Below are positions 1 to 7,004 of a DNA stretch of 8,431 bases, one piece after another (positions within the stretch are counted from its first letter, which is position 1; each line of letters opens with the position of its first letter). The translations under genes were made by a program, and so were the position numbers. This stretch comes from CBDCUC01 sp965222485 (GTDB taxonomy: Bacteria > Pseudomonadota > Alphaproteobacteria > Rhizobiales > Hyphomicrobiaceae), in assembly GCA_965222485.1 (NCBI GenBank), contig CBDCUC010000034.1, forward strand, positions 1-8,431, in the 5' to 3' direction. Below the pieces are notes generated by a model, which made no database searches, was not told where the DNA came from, and saw nothing but the letters and a program-made list of their open reading frames with translations.

Positions 1-3000
1 ATTTAGAATTTCGCGGACGATGTGAATATCGCCAGGATTAATTGATCCATTGAATACGGCTTCGTGCAGCGTTGTTGCACCACCGAAATCGGCGGGATCA
101 ACCGGCGTAACACCATCCGTCGTAAGCTCCCCGTGCATACGGTTCGCCGTTGCAATTGGCGCGCTGTTGTCGGGGTCCGTCCCCGATGCGTACACACCCA
201 GGCGAACGTTTAGCCACAAATCGCCGTCGATAATATCATCACCGCCTCGGCCCTCGATCAGGTCACTGCCATCACCACCGATGATGATGTCGCCTTCTGC
301 CCATTCCGTCACACCTTCGTTGAAAAGAACATCAGAATTCGCAGTGGTGTCGCCGGATCCGGTCTCGGCGCGCAGCCCATCAATGAGATCAAAGTTGCGC
401 AGAACGCTGTCGCCGCCGTTGTTGAGCGTACGCAGAATTAGCGAATCCGCATCGCCACCGCGCAGAATGTCCGCACTGGCCGAGCCGGACAGTCCTTCCG
501 TACTGTCGAAGCGATCCATTATGGTCGCCGGCGAGGGCGGTAACGGCGTTTCATCAAACGCACGCAGGAAGAAATCCGCTTCGACGCCGGTTGGATCTTC
601 GCTGTATGTCGCCCAGTCGAAGCCGTTCAGACCTTCAAAACGCTGAACGCCAATTCCACCGACCATGATGTCATCGCCAGATTCGGCATCGTAATCATCA
701 TCACCGAGACCGGGGATGAAGACATCATGCCCTGTGATGCTGCTGTTCAGGAAGGGATCGCCATTGTCACCTTGCAGCAGGTTGTTGCCGCCGCCACCTT
801 CCAGCCAGTCGTTGCCTTCGCCACCAAATACAATGTTTGACTCAGCACCGTTGTGGAGAAAATCATCCCCGGTACCGCCGAACGTTTCGCTAAGGTCTGG
901 GCCTGCAAGAACAAAGTCCTTACCTGCACCAGCAAGGATCAAGTCTTCCCCTGCACCAGCGAAAATCGCGTCATTCCCGTCCTGTCCCTGGATGTTATCA
1001 AGTCCGCCAACATCGGTAATGATGTCATCTCCGGCGCCACCAAGAAGGATATCGCCACCGTCACCACCTTCGAGCCTGTCGTTGCCGCCATCACCCCACA
1101 AAGTGTCGTCACCGATGCCACCAATAATCGTGTCGTCATTCTCGGTTCCACCGAGAACCACGTGATCACCGCCGGTATAGCGTAAGAAGTTGGTATCAGG
1201 TCCGACGGTGTTGGGATCATCGCGGATAACGAGAGGAATAAGAATGCTATCGCCGACTGGGTCCGCATTTCCGCCTGGCGATTCAATAACACCACCAAGA
1301 CCATCATCAGCCAGGTTCGTAACCTGAAGAGATTGATCGACTTCAAGGATGAAATTCGGAGCAGAAAAAATATCGCCCGGCAAATGATCAGCGCCATTGT
1401 CACCGATGTCGGTGTTGCGGATGATCATATTGGCGAAGGAGTTTTGCTCAAGTTGCGTGAGGAAATTCAAGCCGGCTGTGCGGCCGAGGTAATAGAACCG
1501 GTCGCCATCCTGCAGTCGCTCTAACTGATCTTCGAACACAAAGTTGAACGTTGAACCGAGCATCCCACCAAAGGGTTCGATCGCCTCAGCCAGGCCGCCA
1601 ATCCAGAAATCGACCAGATTGAGGCCGGTTTCCTGGTTAGCCCAGACGCCTGTGCCGTTCAGGAAGTCAACGGAATCCGCAGGCGCCCCCGCGGTACCAA
1701 AGACGATGTCCATCGCCGCTGCGCGTTTGTCTGCAAGGGTTGTTGCACCTGTTATCGTGGCGTGTTGGCCATAGGCCGCAATGAAATTGATGATCGACGC
1801 TTCGTGCTTCAAATGAAGCGCGAAATCAAACCAACTATCGTACGGTTTCAGCTTGGTATCACCGGTACCCTCAAAGAATTGCGTGCGTGCTTCATTGAGC
1901 GTTGGAATGCCGGTGTCGCGGCCGCGCGCGATATTGATAGCTGCTAGGTCAAGCGGAAGACCGAGCAGGTTGTTACGCAATGCGCCAGTGACGAATTCAT
2001 CAATTTCGTTGCCGACCTGCCGCGTCATGCCGCGCGCTATTGCACCGGCTGTCGCATTGGCGTCGAAAGCGTTACCCGAGATCACCGTCCCGTCAGCCTG
2101 AACATCCTGATGGAACCCAAGCGGATTGAGAAACGCCTCGATCAGGCCTGCTTCTGTAAGGTTGCCGTCGGTATCCAAAAGGTCAACAGACTCTGTCAAC
2201 ATCGAATGGCCAAAGCGATAGACCGTGTGCGCAAATTCCGCGACGATCTTTGCATCAACGGTTGCTTCGAAGCTGGCAAATATATCGACTGCCGGTTGCA
2301 CCTTGCGGGCAAATTCCTCGAAGACCAAATGCTGATACTGCATCTCGGTGCCGAATTTAGCGGCTTGGAATAGGCGGTCACCGTCCCAAACGAGACTAGG
2401 GTCATTGATGTCTGTTGGAATGGGAGCTCCCGGTGCGAGAGGCACAAGAAGATAACCGTTGAGTAGGTCGAGCGAGGCCTGCGCGCCGTCCGGATCACCG
2501 ACCGTAGCCAGGTCAATATTATTTGCATCAGAGAGCAACACCTCTTTGGTGTGCTCAACGAGTCTATTGTGTTCTTGGTGGAAGACGTGGTGAACAGCCG
2601 TTAGTCCAATATTCTCATTCGCACGGCCATCGCCAGCGATGAAATGAGCGTCCAAAAGATCGCCGTCATAGAAACCAGCCGGTGGCGCGCCATTCGACGG
2701 GTCTCCATCTTCAAAGCGCTGCAAGAACGTACCGGTTTGACCATCGACCGGATTTGCATCGTGAGCAATATCGAGGAGGAACGAAAAGCCTGTGCGATCT
2801 GCCGCTGGACCGAATATCGTCCCGCTGACAGAGCCAACAGCAATGCCAGCAGCATTTATAGTGATGGGATCTGTTGGATCGCCTTCGACCAGGGAGCCGT
2901 CAGCAAGAACAAGTTGCGGAAACCCATTTCCCCCTGGAAGAAAATCACCGTACTGGTCGACAGCGAACAAGGGGATACTGATGGCATCCATATCAGTGAG

Positions 3001-4068
3001 CTGGATGCCAAGCAGGGTTTCTGCCTGGAGCTTGACCTCGCCCCACGTCGCCATCCCACCACTGGCGCCTTCGATCAACGCACCTGTTGTGACAGGTGGA
3101 TTACCAGGAATACCGCCTTCCGGTACATACTCGCGAACAAAAATCTGATGCGACGGATGTGAAGTATAGGTCTGGTTTTGGTCGACAAATGGGGACGTCC
3201 CATTAAATGCATCCGCGACATCGTCGGCTGTTCCGAGAAGGCCATCCTCACCTGGATCAACCGTCGCACGTGTCAGCAATAGTGGCGTGCCCGCTGGGAT
3301 CTCGTCACCCGTCCCCGCGATACCGTCACGACCCAGCGTTACGAGCGGATCATCTGCCTGCAACGGAATAAAGATCGTTCCGCTACCACCTTTGCTAACG
3401 AGGTCGAGGCCATGATCAAAGAACTGGCCGAATAAAGTCATCCAGGAATTGAATGATGCTGACAGTCCTTCATCGGGTGCCACATTCGGAATGACGAAAA
3501 ATTCGTCGCCGTTTCCGAAAATGCCGTCAGGGTCGATTACCTGGGCGTCACCAGCGACATCATCAGCCGTGCCGAAGAGACCATCAGGGCCCAAATCGTA
3601 GCCCGCGGCCTCCGCTGCAACCGGATTGTGGACTGATTGATCGACAATCAGGTTGGAAATTATACGCGGATCGGAATCGACGACATTCCCGTTCGAACCG
3701 GATGTGTTGGAAGGACCATCGCTGACTTGATAGTTGGTATTGGTGCCTGGCCCAAACGCAAACGGATCGGCTGGATTGCCCGTTGTGGCGTCGTCCCTAT
3801 AACTGGGGTCAAGCAATCTTGGGAACTCACCAACAGCTCCGAAATCTTCATTGCCATCAATTACATTGTTGAGCTCACCCGTGATCGTGCGCATACCGAT
3901 CGGCTCAAACGAGTTCGGCACAAGACTGAGCAGGATCTGGCGGCTGGTTTCGATATCTGCGACAATCCAAACGCCACCGCTTGTATCATTCGTCTGTCCG
4001 GCGTGGGTCTCGGAAACTTCGATTCCATCAAGGATGAATTGCAGATCATGCTTGGTGTAGGCAACCAT
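1..4068 (-). CDS. RTX-type animal haem peroxidase (5' part; gene continues beyond left edge)
   Basis: An open frame runs without a stop from ATG at 4068 to base 1 (1356 codons). An in-frame TGA lies 13 codons upstream, and GGAG (4077-4080) sits 8 nt before the ATG. The product is an animal-type haem peroxidase, which uses H2O2 to oxidise substrates through a covalently bound haem. Landmarks by myeloperoxidase analogy: distal GQFFDHG with Asp218 (haem ester) and His219 (distal His); Ca loop SPFVDQN (Asp296); AGDGRANE with Arg482 (catalytic) and Glu485 (second haem ester), followed by HHVFHQEHNRL; proximal His621 in YRFGHSML; Asn712 in NIARGRDTGIPTLNEAR. Residues about 970-1105 and 1260-1283 are glycine/aspartate-rich GGxGxDxL RTX repeats that bind Ca2+ outside the cell. 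There is no Sec signal peptide, which fits type I secretion by a C-terminal signal beyond the window. The catalytic domain is enlarged by Asp-rich insertions. The protein is acidic and very poor in lysine. Family known: MopA-type Mn(II)-oxidising peroxidases share this architecture. The substrate here is inference. Confidence 0.93.
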   Translation of the reverse strand, partial: MVAYTKHDLQFILDGIEVSETHAGQTNDTSGGVWIVADIETSRQILLSLVPNSFEPIGMRTITGELNNVIDGNEDFGAVGEFPRLLDPSYRDDATTGNPADPFAFGPGTNTNYQVSDGPSNTSGSNGNVVDSDPRIISNLIVDQSVHNPVAAEAAGYDLGPDGLFGTADDVAGDAQVIDPDGIFGNGDEFFVIPNVAPDEGLSASFNSWMTLFGQFFDHGLDLVSKGGSGTIFIPLQADDPLVTLGRDGIAGTGDEIPAGTPLLLTRATVDPGEDGLLGTADDVADAFNGTSPFVDQNQTYTSHPSHQIFVREYVPEGGIPGNPPVTTGALIEGASGGMATWGEVKLQAETLLGIQLTDMDAISIPLFAVDQYGDFLPGGNGFPQLVLADGSLVEGDPTDPITINAAGIAVGSVSGTIFGPAADRTGFSFLLDIAHDANPVDGQTGTFLQRFEDGDPSNGAPPAGFYDGDLLDAHFIAGDGRANENIGLTAVHHVFHQEHNRLVEHTKEVLLSDANNIDLATVGDPDGAQASLDLLNGYLLVPLAPGAPIPTDINDPSLVWDGDRLFQAAKFGTEMQYQHLVFEEFARKVQPAVDIFASFEATVDAKIVAEFAHTVYRFGHSMLTESVDLLDTDGNLTEAGLIEAFLNPLGFHQDVQADGTVISGNAFDANATAGAIARGMTRQVGNEIDEFVTGALRNNLLGLPLDLAAINIARGRDTGIPTLNEARTQFFEGTGDTKLKPYDSWFDFALHLKHEASIINFIAAYGQHATITGATTLADKRAAAMDIVFGTAGAPADSVDFLNGTGVWANQETGLNLVDFWIGGLAEAIEPFGGMLGSTFNFVFEDQLERLQDGDRFYYLGRTAGLNFLTQLEQNSFANMIIRNTDIGDNGADHLPGDIFSAPNFILEVDQSLQVTNLADDGLGGVIESPGGNADPVGDSILIPLVIRDDPNTVGPDTNFLRYTGGDHVVLGGTENDDTIIGGIGDDTLWGDGGNDRLEGGDGGDILLGGAGDDIITDVGGLDNIQGQDGNDAIFAGAGEDLILAGAGKDFVLAGPDLSETFGGTGDDFLHNGAESNIVFGGEGNDWLEGGGGNNLLQGDNGDPFLNSSITGHDVFIPGLGDDDYDAESGDDIMVGGIGVQRFEGLNGFDWATYSEDPTGVEADFFLRAFDETPLPPSPATIMDRFDSTEGLSGSASADILRGGDADSLILRTLNNGGDSVLRNFDLIDGLRAETGSGDTTANSDVLFNEGVTEWAEGDIIIGGDGSDLIEGRGGDDIIDGDLWLNVRLGVYASGTDPDNSAPIATANRMHGELTTDGVTPVDPADFGGATTLHEAVFNGSINPGDIHIVREILN

Positions 4069-4076
4069 CTTTTGTA

Positions 4077-4080
4077 CTCC
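4077..4080 (-). promoter_or_regulatory. Ribosome binding site of the peroxidase gene
   Basis: GGAG on the minus strand, 8 nt upstream of the ATG at 4068. It is the only good Shine-Dalgarno match between the upstream in-frame stop and the first catalytic motif, so it fixes the start. Confidence 0.7.
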
Positions 4081-4268
4081 AAAACGCCGGCAACGACCTA
4101 TGACTCAACTGCAACGATTAGTGCTTCAGCCGTCGACTTAAAAAGTGATGCGTTGCCCTTCGATATGTTTTCTTAAAGAGGTTCAAGCAGGGCTAGTCGC
4201 GCAATATGCAGTAGGCGCGAAGTGGACAAACGGCGAAACAGCCTGTCGGCGACAATCTCTAGGTACTC

Positions 4269-4292
4269 AAGTCTGCGCTCAAGCGCAGACTT
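4269..4292. repeat. Perfect 24-bp inverted repeat upstream of the peroxidase gene
   Basis: The arms AAGTCTGCGCT and AGCGCAGACTT (11 bp each, no mismatch) flank a 2-bp CA centre. As DNA it is a strong dyad that could bind a dimeric regulator. As RNA it would fold into a 10-bp stem with a 4-nt loop. It lies about 200 bp upstream of the peroxidase ATG. There is no long U tract on either strand, so a classical intrinsic terminator is less likely than an operator or a leader hairpin. Confidence 0.75.
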
Positions 4293-4626
4293 TCGACGGA
4301 CATGTGCGAAAACTATCGGCAATTTCCCGGAGCCATCGAGACGTGTCGGGTAAGACCAAAGTCCTAACGCTGTGCAATCGTGCGATGCTCAACTCAATGT
4401 TCAGAAACAAGCTCAAAGATAAGAAATGGGGTGTTCCTAGTCCCGACTTGGGTCGCAGCTTGGCTCGATATCAATTCCGTTTCTTACTCGGACCAAGGCA
4501 ATGGGACTAAATCCCAGGCAATTGATCAAGGCGGTGCAAAGATTGAGGGCATGTCGGGACTGACACGGGCGTTGCCGAGCAACAATAATTGCCAAATGTG
4601 ATCGGATCAGAAACGAGTTTGATTGA

Positions 4627-4662
4627 GTACAACTGAAGTTCGTACATCGATCTGAGTTGTAC
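4627..4662. repeat. Inverted repeat just downstream of the response regulator
   Basis: The 8-bp arms GTACAACT (4627-4634) and AGTTGTAC (4655-4662) match perfectly around a 20-nt centre, about 20 nt after the regulator stop codon. It could be a weak transcript-end hairpin or a binding site. It lacks the GC-rich stem and T tract of a standard terminator. Confidence 0.35.
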
Positions 4663-4682
4663 GCGAATGGTCAAAGAGGCGC

Positions 4683-5354
4683 TCAGGACAGAAATTCGCG
4701 AATTGACCTATCGGGTGGCGATTTCTGCGCAATGAGGGCCGCCTGCACTCTATTCTCCACGCGAAGCTTCTGGAGGATGTTGGACATGTAATGCTTGACC
4801 GTTTTTTCACTGATACGCAATTTTTGTGCGATGTTCTTATTGGAAAGTCCAAGGCCAACGCAATACAGGATCTCAGTCTCACGCCGCGTGAGGTCGTTGA
4901 GACCGGGTCGGATCGCCCGCGATTTTTCTTTCTTTTTGATATATTGGAATACGCTGGCTGCCAGGCTCGGCGTGACGTAGGACTCTCCTCGCGCGACGCA
5001 AATTATCGCTTGTATGAGTGACTGCGGATCCTCGCTTTTCAATATGTAGCCACGCGCGCCGTAATCAAGCGCCGAAGACACGTGCTCCTCGTCCATGGAC
5101 GCGGCCAGAATGATGATTCTCGTCAATCGTTCCTGCCCAGCAGCATCCCTTACTACATCTAACACTGAGCCGCCTGCGTTTTGGTCCAGTAACAGAATAT
5201 CAGGTTCGTGCTCGCTGATTATGTCGCCCGCATCTGTACAGTCAACGCCCTGACCAACGAGCTGCCATGTCGGACGTACGCTCAATGCGGTTCGGACTCC
5301 GGTCCGAAACAGTGGATGCCTGTCCACAACAGCAATGCGAAGGTTCTCACCCAT
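4683..5354 (-). CDS. NarL/FixJ-family response regulator with LuxR-type HTH
   Basis: This 223-aa protein has the normal length for a NarL-type two-component regulator. Residues about 5-120 form a receiver domain: acid-pocket Asp11, probable phospho-acceptor Asp57 (LLLDQ), and Lys106 in GYILKS. Residues about 153-210 form a LuxR-type helix-turn-helix, seen as LTRRETEIL, then GLSNKNIAQKL and ISEKTVKHYMSNIL, ending in KLRVENRVQA. It would bind DNA as a dimer and activate or repress transcription. Two receiver positions are odd: the second acidic residue is Arg12 (DRHP instead of DDHP), and the conserved Thr/Ser after beta-4 is Ala84. Phosphorylation may therefore be altered. No histidine kinase is in the window. 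The gene lies upstream of the RTX peroxidase on the same strand, so that gene is the obvious candidate target (inference). The ATG at 5354 has only a weak upstream TAGG. Confidence 0.93.
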   Translation of the reverse strand: MGENLRIAVVDRHPLFRTGVRTALSVRPTWQLVGQGVDCTDAGDIISEHEPDILLLDQNAGGSVLDVVRDAAGQERLTRIIILAASMDEEHVSSALDYGARGYILKSEDPQSLIQAIICVARGESYVTPSLAASVFQYIKKKEKSRAIRPGLNDLTRRETEILYCVGLGLSNKNIAQKLRISEKTVKHYMSNILQKLRVENRVQAALIAQKSPPDRSIREFLS

Positions 5355-5762
5355 TACGCGGACCTACCATTTGTGTTCGTACTTCAATCACCTGATCGCT
5401 TTTCACAACGTGACTTAAATTTCCACCAATCAGAAACCAGTGCCCCTTTCCCATTCCCCTAATCGATACTTCGACACCCAGGCCAGCCCAAACCGATCCA
5501 CAGATTGGGCCACTAATGTCGCTTGTCGAAGCACGCCCCCGCGCTACGAAGACCGTAGTTGAAACCATATACCGCTCGCGGTGTAGGTATTTTGTGAGGC
5601 GCGGGGAACAGACCATCGATGTGAAACTTTCGGCTTAACAGCCAATAAACATTCGGCATAAGTCCGCGATTGATCGAAATGCATCTTACTCCCTAAAGAG
5701 AACCCGCTCTTCCAAATGCGTGCCGGTTCGCTAGAACTCAGCGCTGATTTTGATGTGACGAG

Positions 5763-5783
5763 CATTGCTTGCTAGCAACAATG
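5763..5783. repeat. 21-bp imperfect dyad in the divergent region
   Basis: The perfect 10-bp palindrome TTGCTAGCAA (5769-5778) is extended by CATTG on the left and CAATG on the right, with one extra C in the left arm. The dyad shape fits a dimeric regulator's operator, but no regulator can be assigned. Confidence 0.4.
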
Positions 5784-5795
5784 AGCGCACACTCG

Positions 5796-5819
5796 TTAAC
5801 CAGAATCCTTAACCAATCC
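5796..5819 (+). repeat. Two adjacent TTAACCA direct repeats
   Basis: TTAACCAGAATCC is followed directly by TTAACCAATCC. TTAA pairs recall the alphaproteobacterial CtrA box (TTAA-N7-TTAA), but the spacing here is 9, so CtrA binding is only a weak possibility. Confidence 0.3.
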
Positions 5820-5903
5820 AGCTCGCAACACGTTCCAATTTTTGGGCTCCCAATGTGGGTCGAAAGCAATTGCTGCGCCCATTCCATGCCGCCGCGCACT
5901 GAT

Positions 5904-5917
5904 TTGATCTAGATCAA
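5904..5917. promoter_or_regulatory. Perfect FNR/FixK-type box
   Basis: TTGATCTAGATCAA is a perfect 14-bp palindrome matching the TTGAT-N4-ATCAA consensus of FNR, Anr and FixK regulators, which respond to low oxygen. It lies about 325 bp upstream of the acyltransferase start and about 550 bp upstream of the response regulator start. A TTGACA hexamer follows 7 bp downstream on the plus strand. The match is direct; oxygen control is inference, since the site is far from both genes and the -10 is poor. Confidence 0.6.
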
Positions 5918-5924
5918 TTAACTG

Positions 5925-5930
5925 TTGACA
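5925..5930 (+). promoter_or_regulatory. Possible -35 hexamer TTGACA
   Basis: This is a consensus sigma-70 -35 element next to the FNR-like box, facing the acyltransferase gene. No good -10 is seen at 16-18 bp: the nearest candidates are CCATAT-like sequences around 5950-5956. The promoter is tentative. Confidence 0.3.
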
Positions 5931-6229
5931 TAGTGCAGAAACTGTCTCTCCATATCAAGAACATATGTCGTTTAGATGAGATTTAATTTTAACGGTCTCA
6001 TGTGGGAGCAGACTTGCGTCGCACGATGTTAGAGACATGTCGCGCGAGTGAGTCTCATCCATCAACGGGCTTTACCAAGTGGTTGAATAGCGAAGAGTTA
6101 GAATGCTTGAGCACCGCCGACGCACCGCGGTTGCCCACCACGGTCCTGTAGCATTCGTCACGTGGCACTCAGTCGCCGCGTCAATACCCATTCGTCATCC
6201 GGCAACACGTCCAGAACAAGTTTCGAGTT

Positions 6230-6235
6230 AGGAGG
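6230..6235 (+). promoter_or_regulatory. Strong ribosome binding site for the acyltransferase
   Basis: AGGAGG, a perfect anti-Shine-Dalgarno match, ends 6 nt before a GTG at 6242. It decides in favour of the GTG start over any later ATG. Confidence 0.85.
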
Positions 6236-6241
6236 AATTCT

Positions 6242-6877
6242 GTGTCCAGTCCGCGAACTGACAATAATGAGTGTCGTCATACGCCCGCAGATATTGAGAA
6301 CTTTTCATCGCTTGTCGCAGGCGCGAAGCCTAATGGAGCCGGGAAGGCAAAACTCCGCCCAGAACATTCATCTGGGCCAGAAAAAGCCAAAGGCCAAGAG
6401 AACAAGCAGTCACAATTCAAGATATCCCAAGCCCAACAGCAGTTCTTGCACTCGCATGCCGTTGCGGCGAACTTTGGGAACATTGTCACAGTGTTGATGC
6501 AAAGTCCGCAGCATAAGGACTGTCGGCTTGCGGACCTCCATAATGTTGTTCTGCCGGCGCTCAAGAACAATCAGTTCAAACTGGCCCAAGCACACAGAAA
6601 GGACTCAGGCTATACCGTTCCCATTGGTGTCGTCCTGTGGGCGCGTGTTTCCGACACGGTCGACAACAAGCTTTCGTCGACACAAACCCGCGATGTAAAA
6701 CTCAGCGCGAATGAATGGGCAAGCGGTGACACGATCTGGATAGTTGAGGCAGTTGGAGAACAACGGGCGGTCTCGTCGTTAATAAACGCTTTGAGACAAA
6801 AGACCTTCAAGGGGAAGACGGTTAAGTACCGCCATATCAGTGAAGATGGCATCAAGGTCAAATCGCTTGCATGCTAG
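6242..6877 (+). CDS. HlyC-family toxin-activating lysine acyltransferase
   Basis: The 211-aa protein starts at GTG. Residues about 78-190 match the HlyC/CyaC family, cytoplasmic enzymes that move a fatty acyl group from acyl carrier protein to internal lysines of RTX proteins before type I secretion. Visible landmarks are FGNIVTVLMQSPQHKD, aligned with the HlyC segment ending SSPLHRNW (Ser88 and the catalytic His91); LPALKNNQFKLA, aligned with LPAIRANQYAL; and EWASGDTIWIVEAVG, aligned with DWTSGDRKWFIDWIAP (Asp163 is the counterpart of catalytic Asp92). Two features are unusual. A polar, Lys/Gln-rich N-terminal extension of about 65 residues precedes the catalytic domain, and the C-terminus stops about 40 residues short of HlyC. 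HlyC normally sits directly before its hlyA toxin gene. Here the only RTX protein in view is the divergent haem peroxidase, which may be its substrate (inference). Confidence 0.88.
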   Translation: MSSPRTDNNECRHTPADIENFSSLVAGAKPNGAGKAKLRPEHSSGPEKAKGQENKQSQFKISQAQQQFLHSHAVAANFGNIVTVLMQSPQHKDCRLADLHNVVLPALKNNQFKLAQAHRKDSGYTVPIGVVLWARVSDTVDNKLSSTQTRDVKLSANEWASGDTIWIVEAVGEQRAVSSLINALRQKTFKGKTVKYRHISEDGIKVKSLAC

Positions 6878-6890
6878 TCCCCGGTGAACC

Positions 6891-6930
6891 ACGGGCGGCC
6901 CCCAAGACCCGGACAGTGAACGCTGCCCGT
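6891..6930 (+). repeat. Imperfect hairpin between acyltransferase and membrane protein
   Basis: ACGGGCGGC (6891-6899) can pair with GCTGCCCGT (6922-6930) with one G-U pair. It lies 14 nt after the acyltransferase stop. It has no T tract, so it could be an mRNA-stabilising or weak attenuating hairpin rather than a terminator. Confidence 0.25.
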
Positions 6931-7004
6931 AACGCCAATTCAAGCCAACAACATCTACTGATCGGCTAGTGAATAGAAATAGGATGAGCAAAGCGGGGGA
7001 CGAA

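Larger units (their letters stand above)
4069..4682. other. Gap between regulator gene and peroxidase gene (leader/promoter region)
   Basis: These 614 bases lie downstream of the response regulator stop and upstream of the peroxidase start, both on the minus strand. I see no credible gene: the open frames across it (for example plus strand 4145-4510) have no recognisable motif and no good ribosome site. It contains a perfect inverted repeat at 4269-4292 and a weaker one at 4627-4662. Its length suggests the peroxidase has its own promoter and a leader, but I cannot place a clear -35/-10 pair. Confidence 0.6.
5355..6241. other. Long divergent intergenic region between regulator and acyltransferase genes
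   Basis: About 890 bases separate the two divergent genes. I see no convincing coding gene. A minus-strand frame at 5347-5616 overlaps the regulator start by 8 nt, but it has no family motif and uses many rare-type codons (AGG, GGA, CTA, TTA). The region contains an FNR/FixK-like palindrome, a TTGACA hexamer, a 21-bp imperfect dyad, and a pair of TTAACCA direct repeats. It probably holds promoters for both flanking genes, and the amount of symmetric sequence suggests regulated transcription. Confidence 0.6.

Noticed and set aside
50..646. Plus-strand open frame, 198 aa, Ser/Pro-rich
   Set aside because: It is antisense to the RTX part of the peroxidase gene. Gly/Asp repeat codons read backwards give Ser/Pro-rich open frames. 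No ribosome site or motif.
716..1403. Several overlapping frames on both strands opposite or within the RTX repeats
   Set aside because: All are shadows of the peroxidase frame, which alone carries conserved motifs.
4145..4510. Plus-strand frame of 121 aa in the peroxidase leader region
   Set aside because: No recognisable family, no good Shine-Dalgarno, runs against the flanking genes and spans the 24-bp dyad.
5347..5616. Minus-strand 89-aa frame overlapping the regulator start by 8 nt
   Set aside because: The overlap geometry is suggestive of coupling, but there is no motif, codon use is poor, and no ribosome site is clear. It could still be a small gene.
6162..6497. Plus-strand 111-aa frame overlapping the acyltransferase start
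   Set aside because: It overlaps the HlyC frame, which has a perfect ribosome site and conserved catalytic residues.
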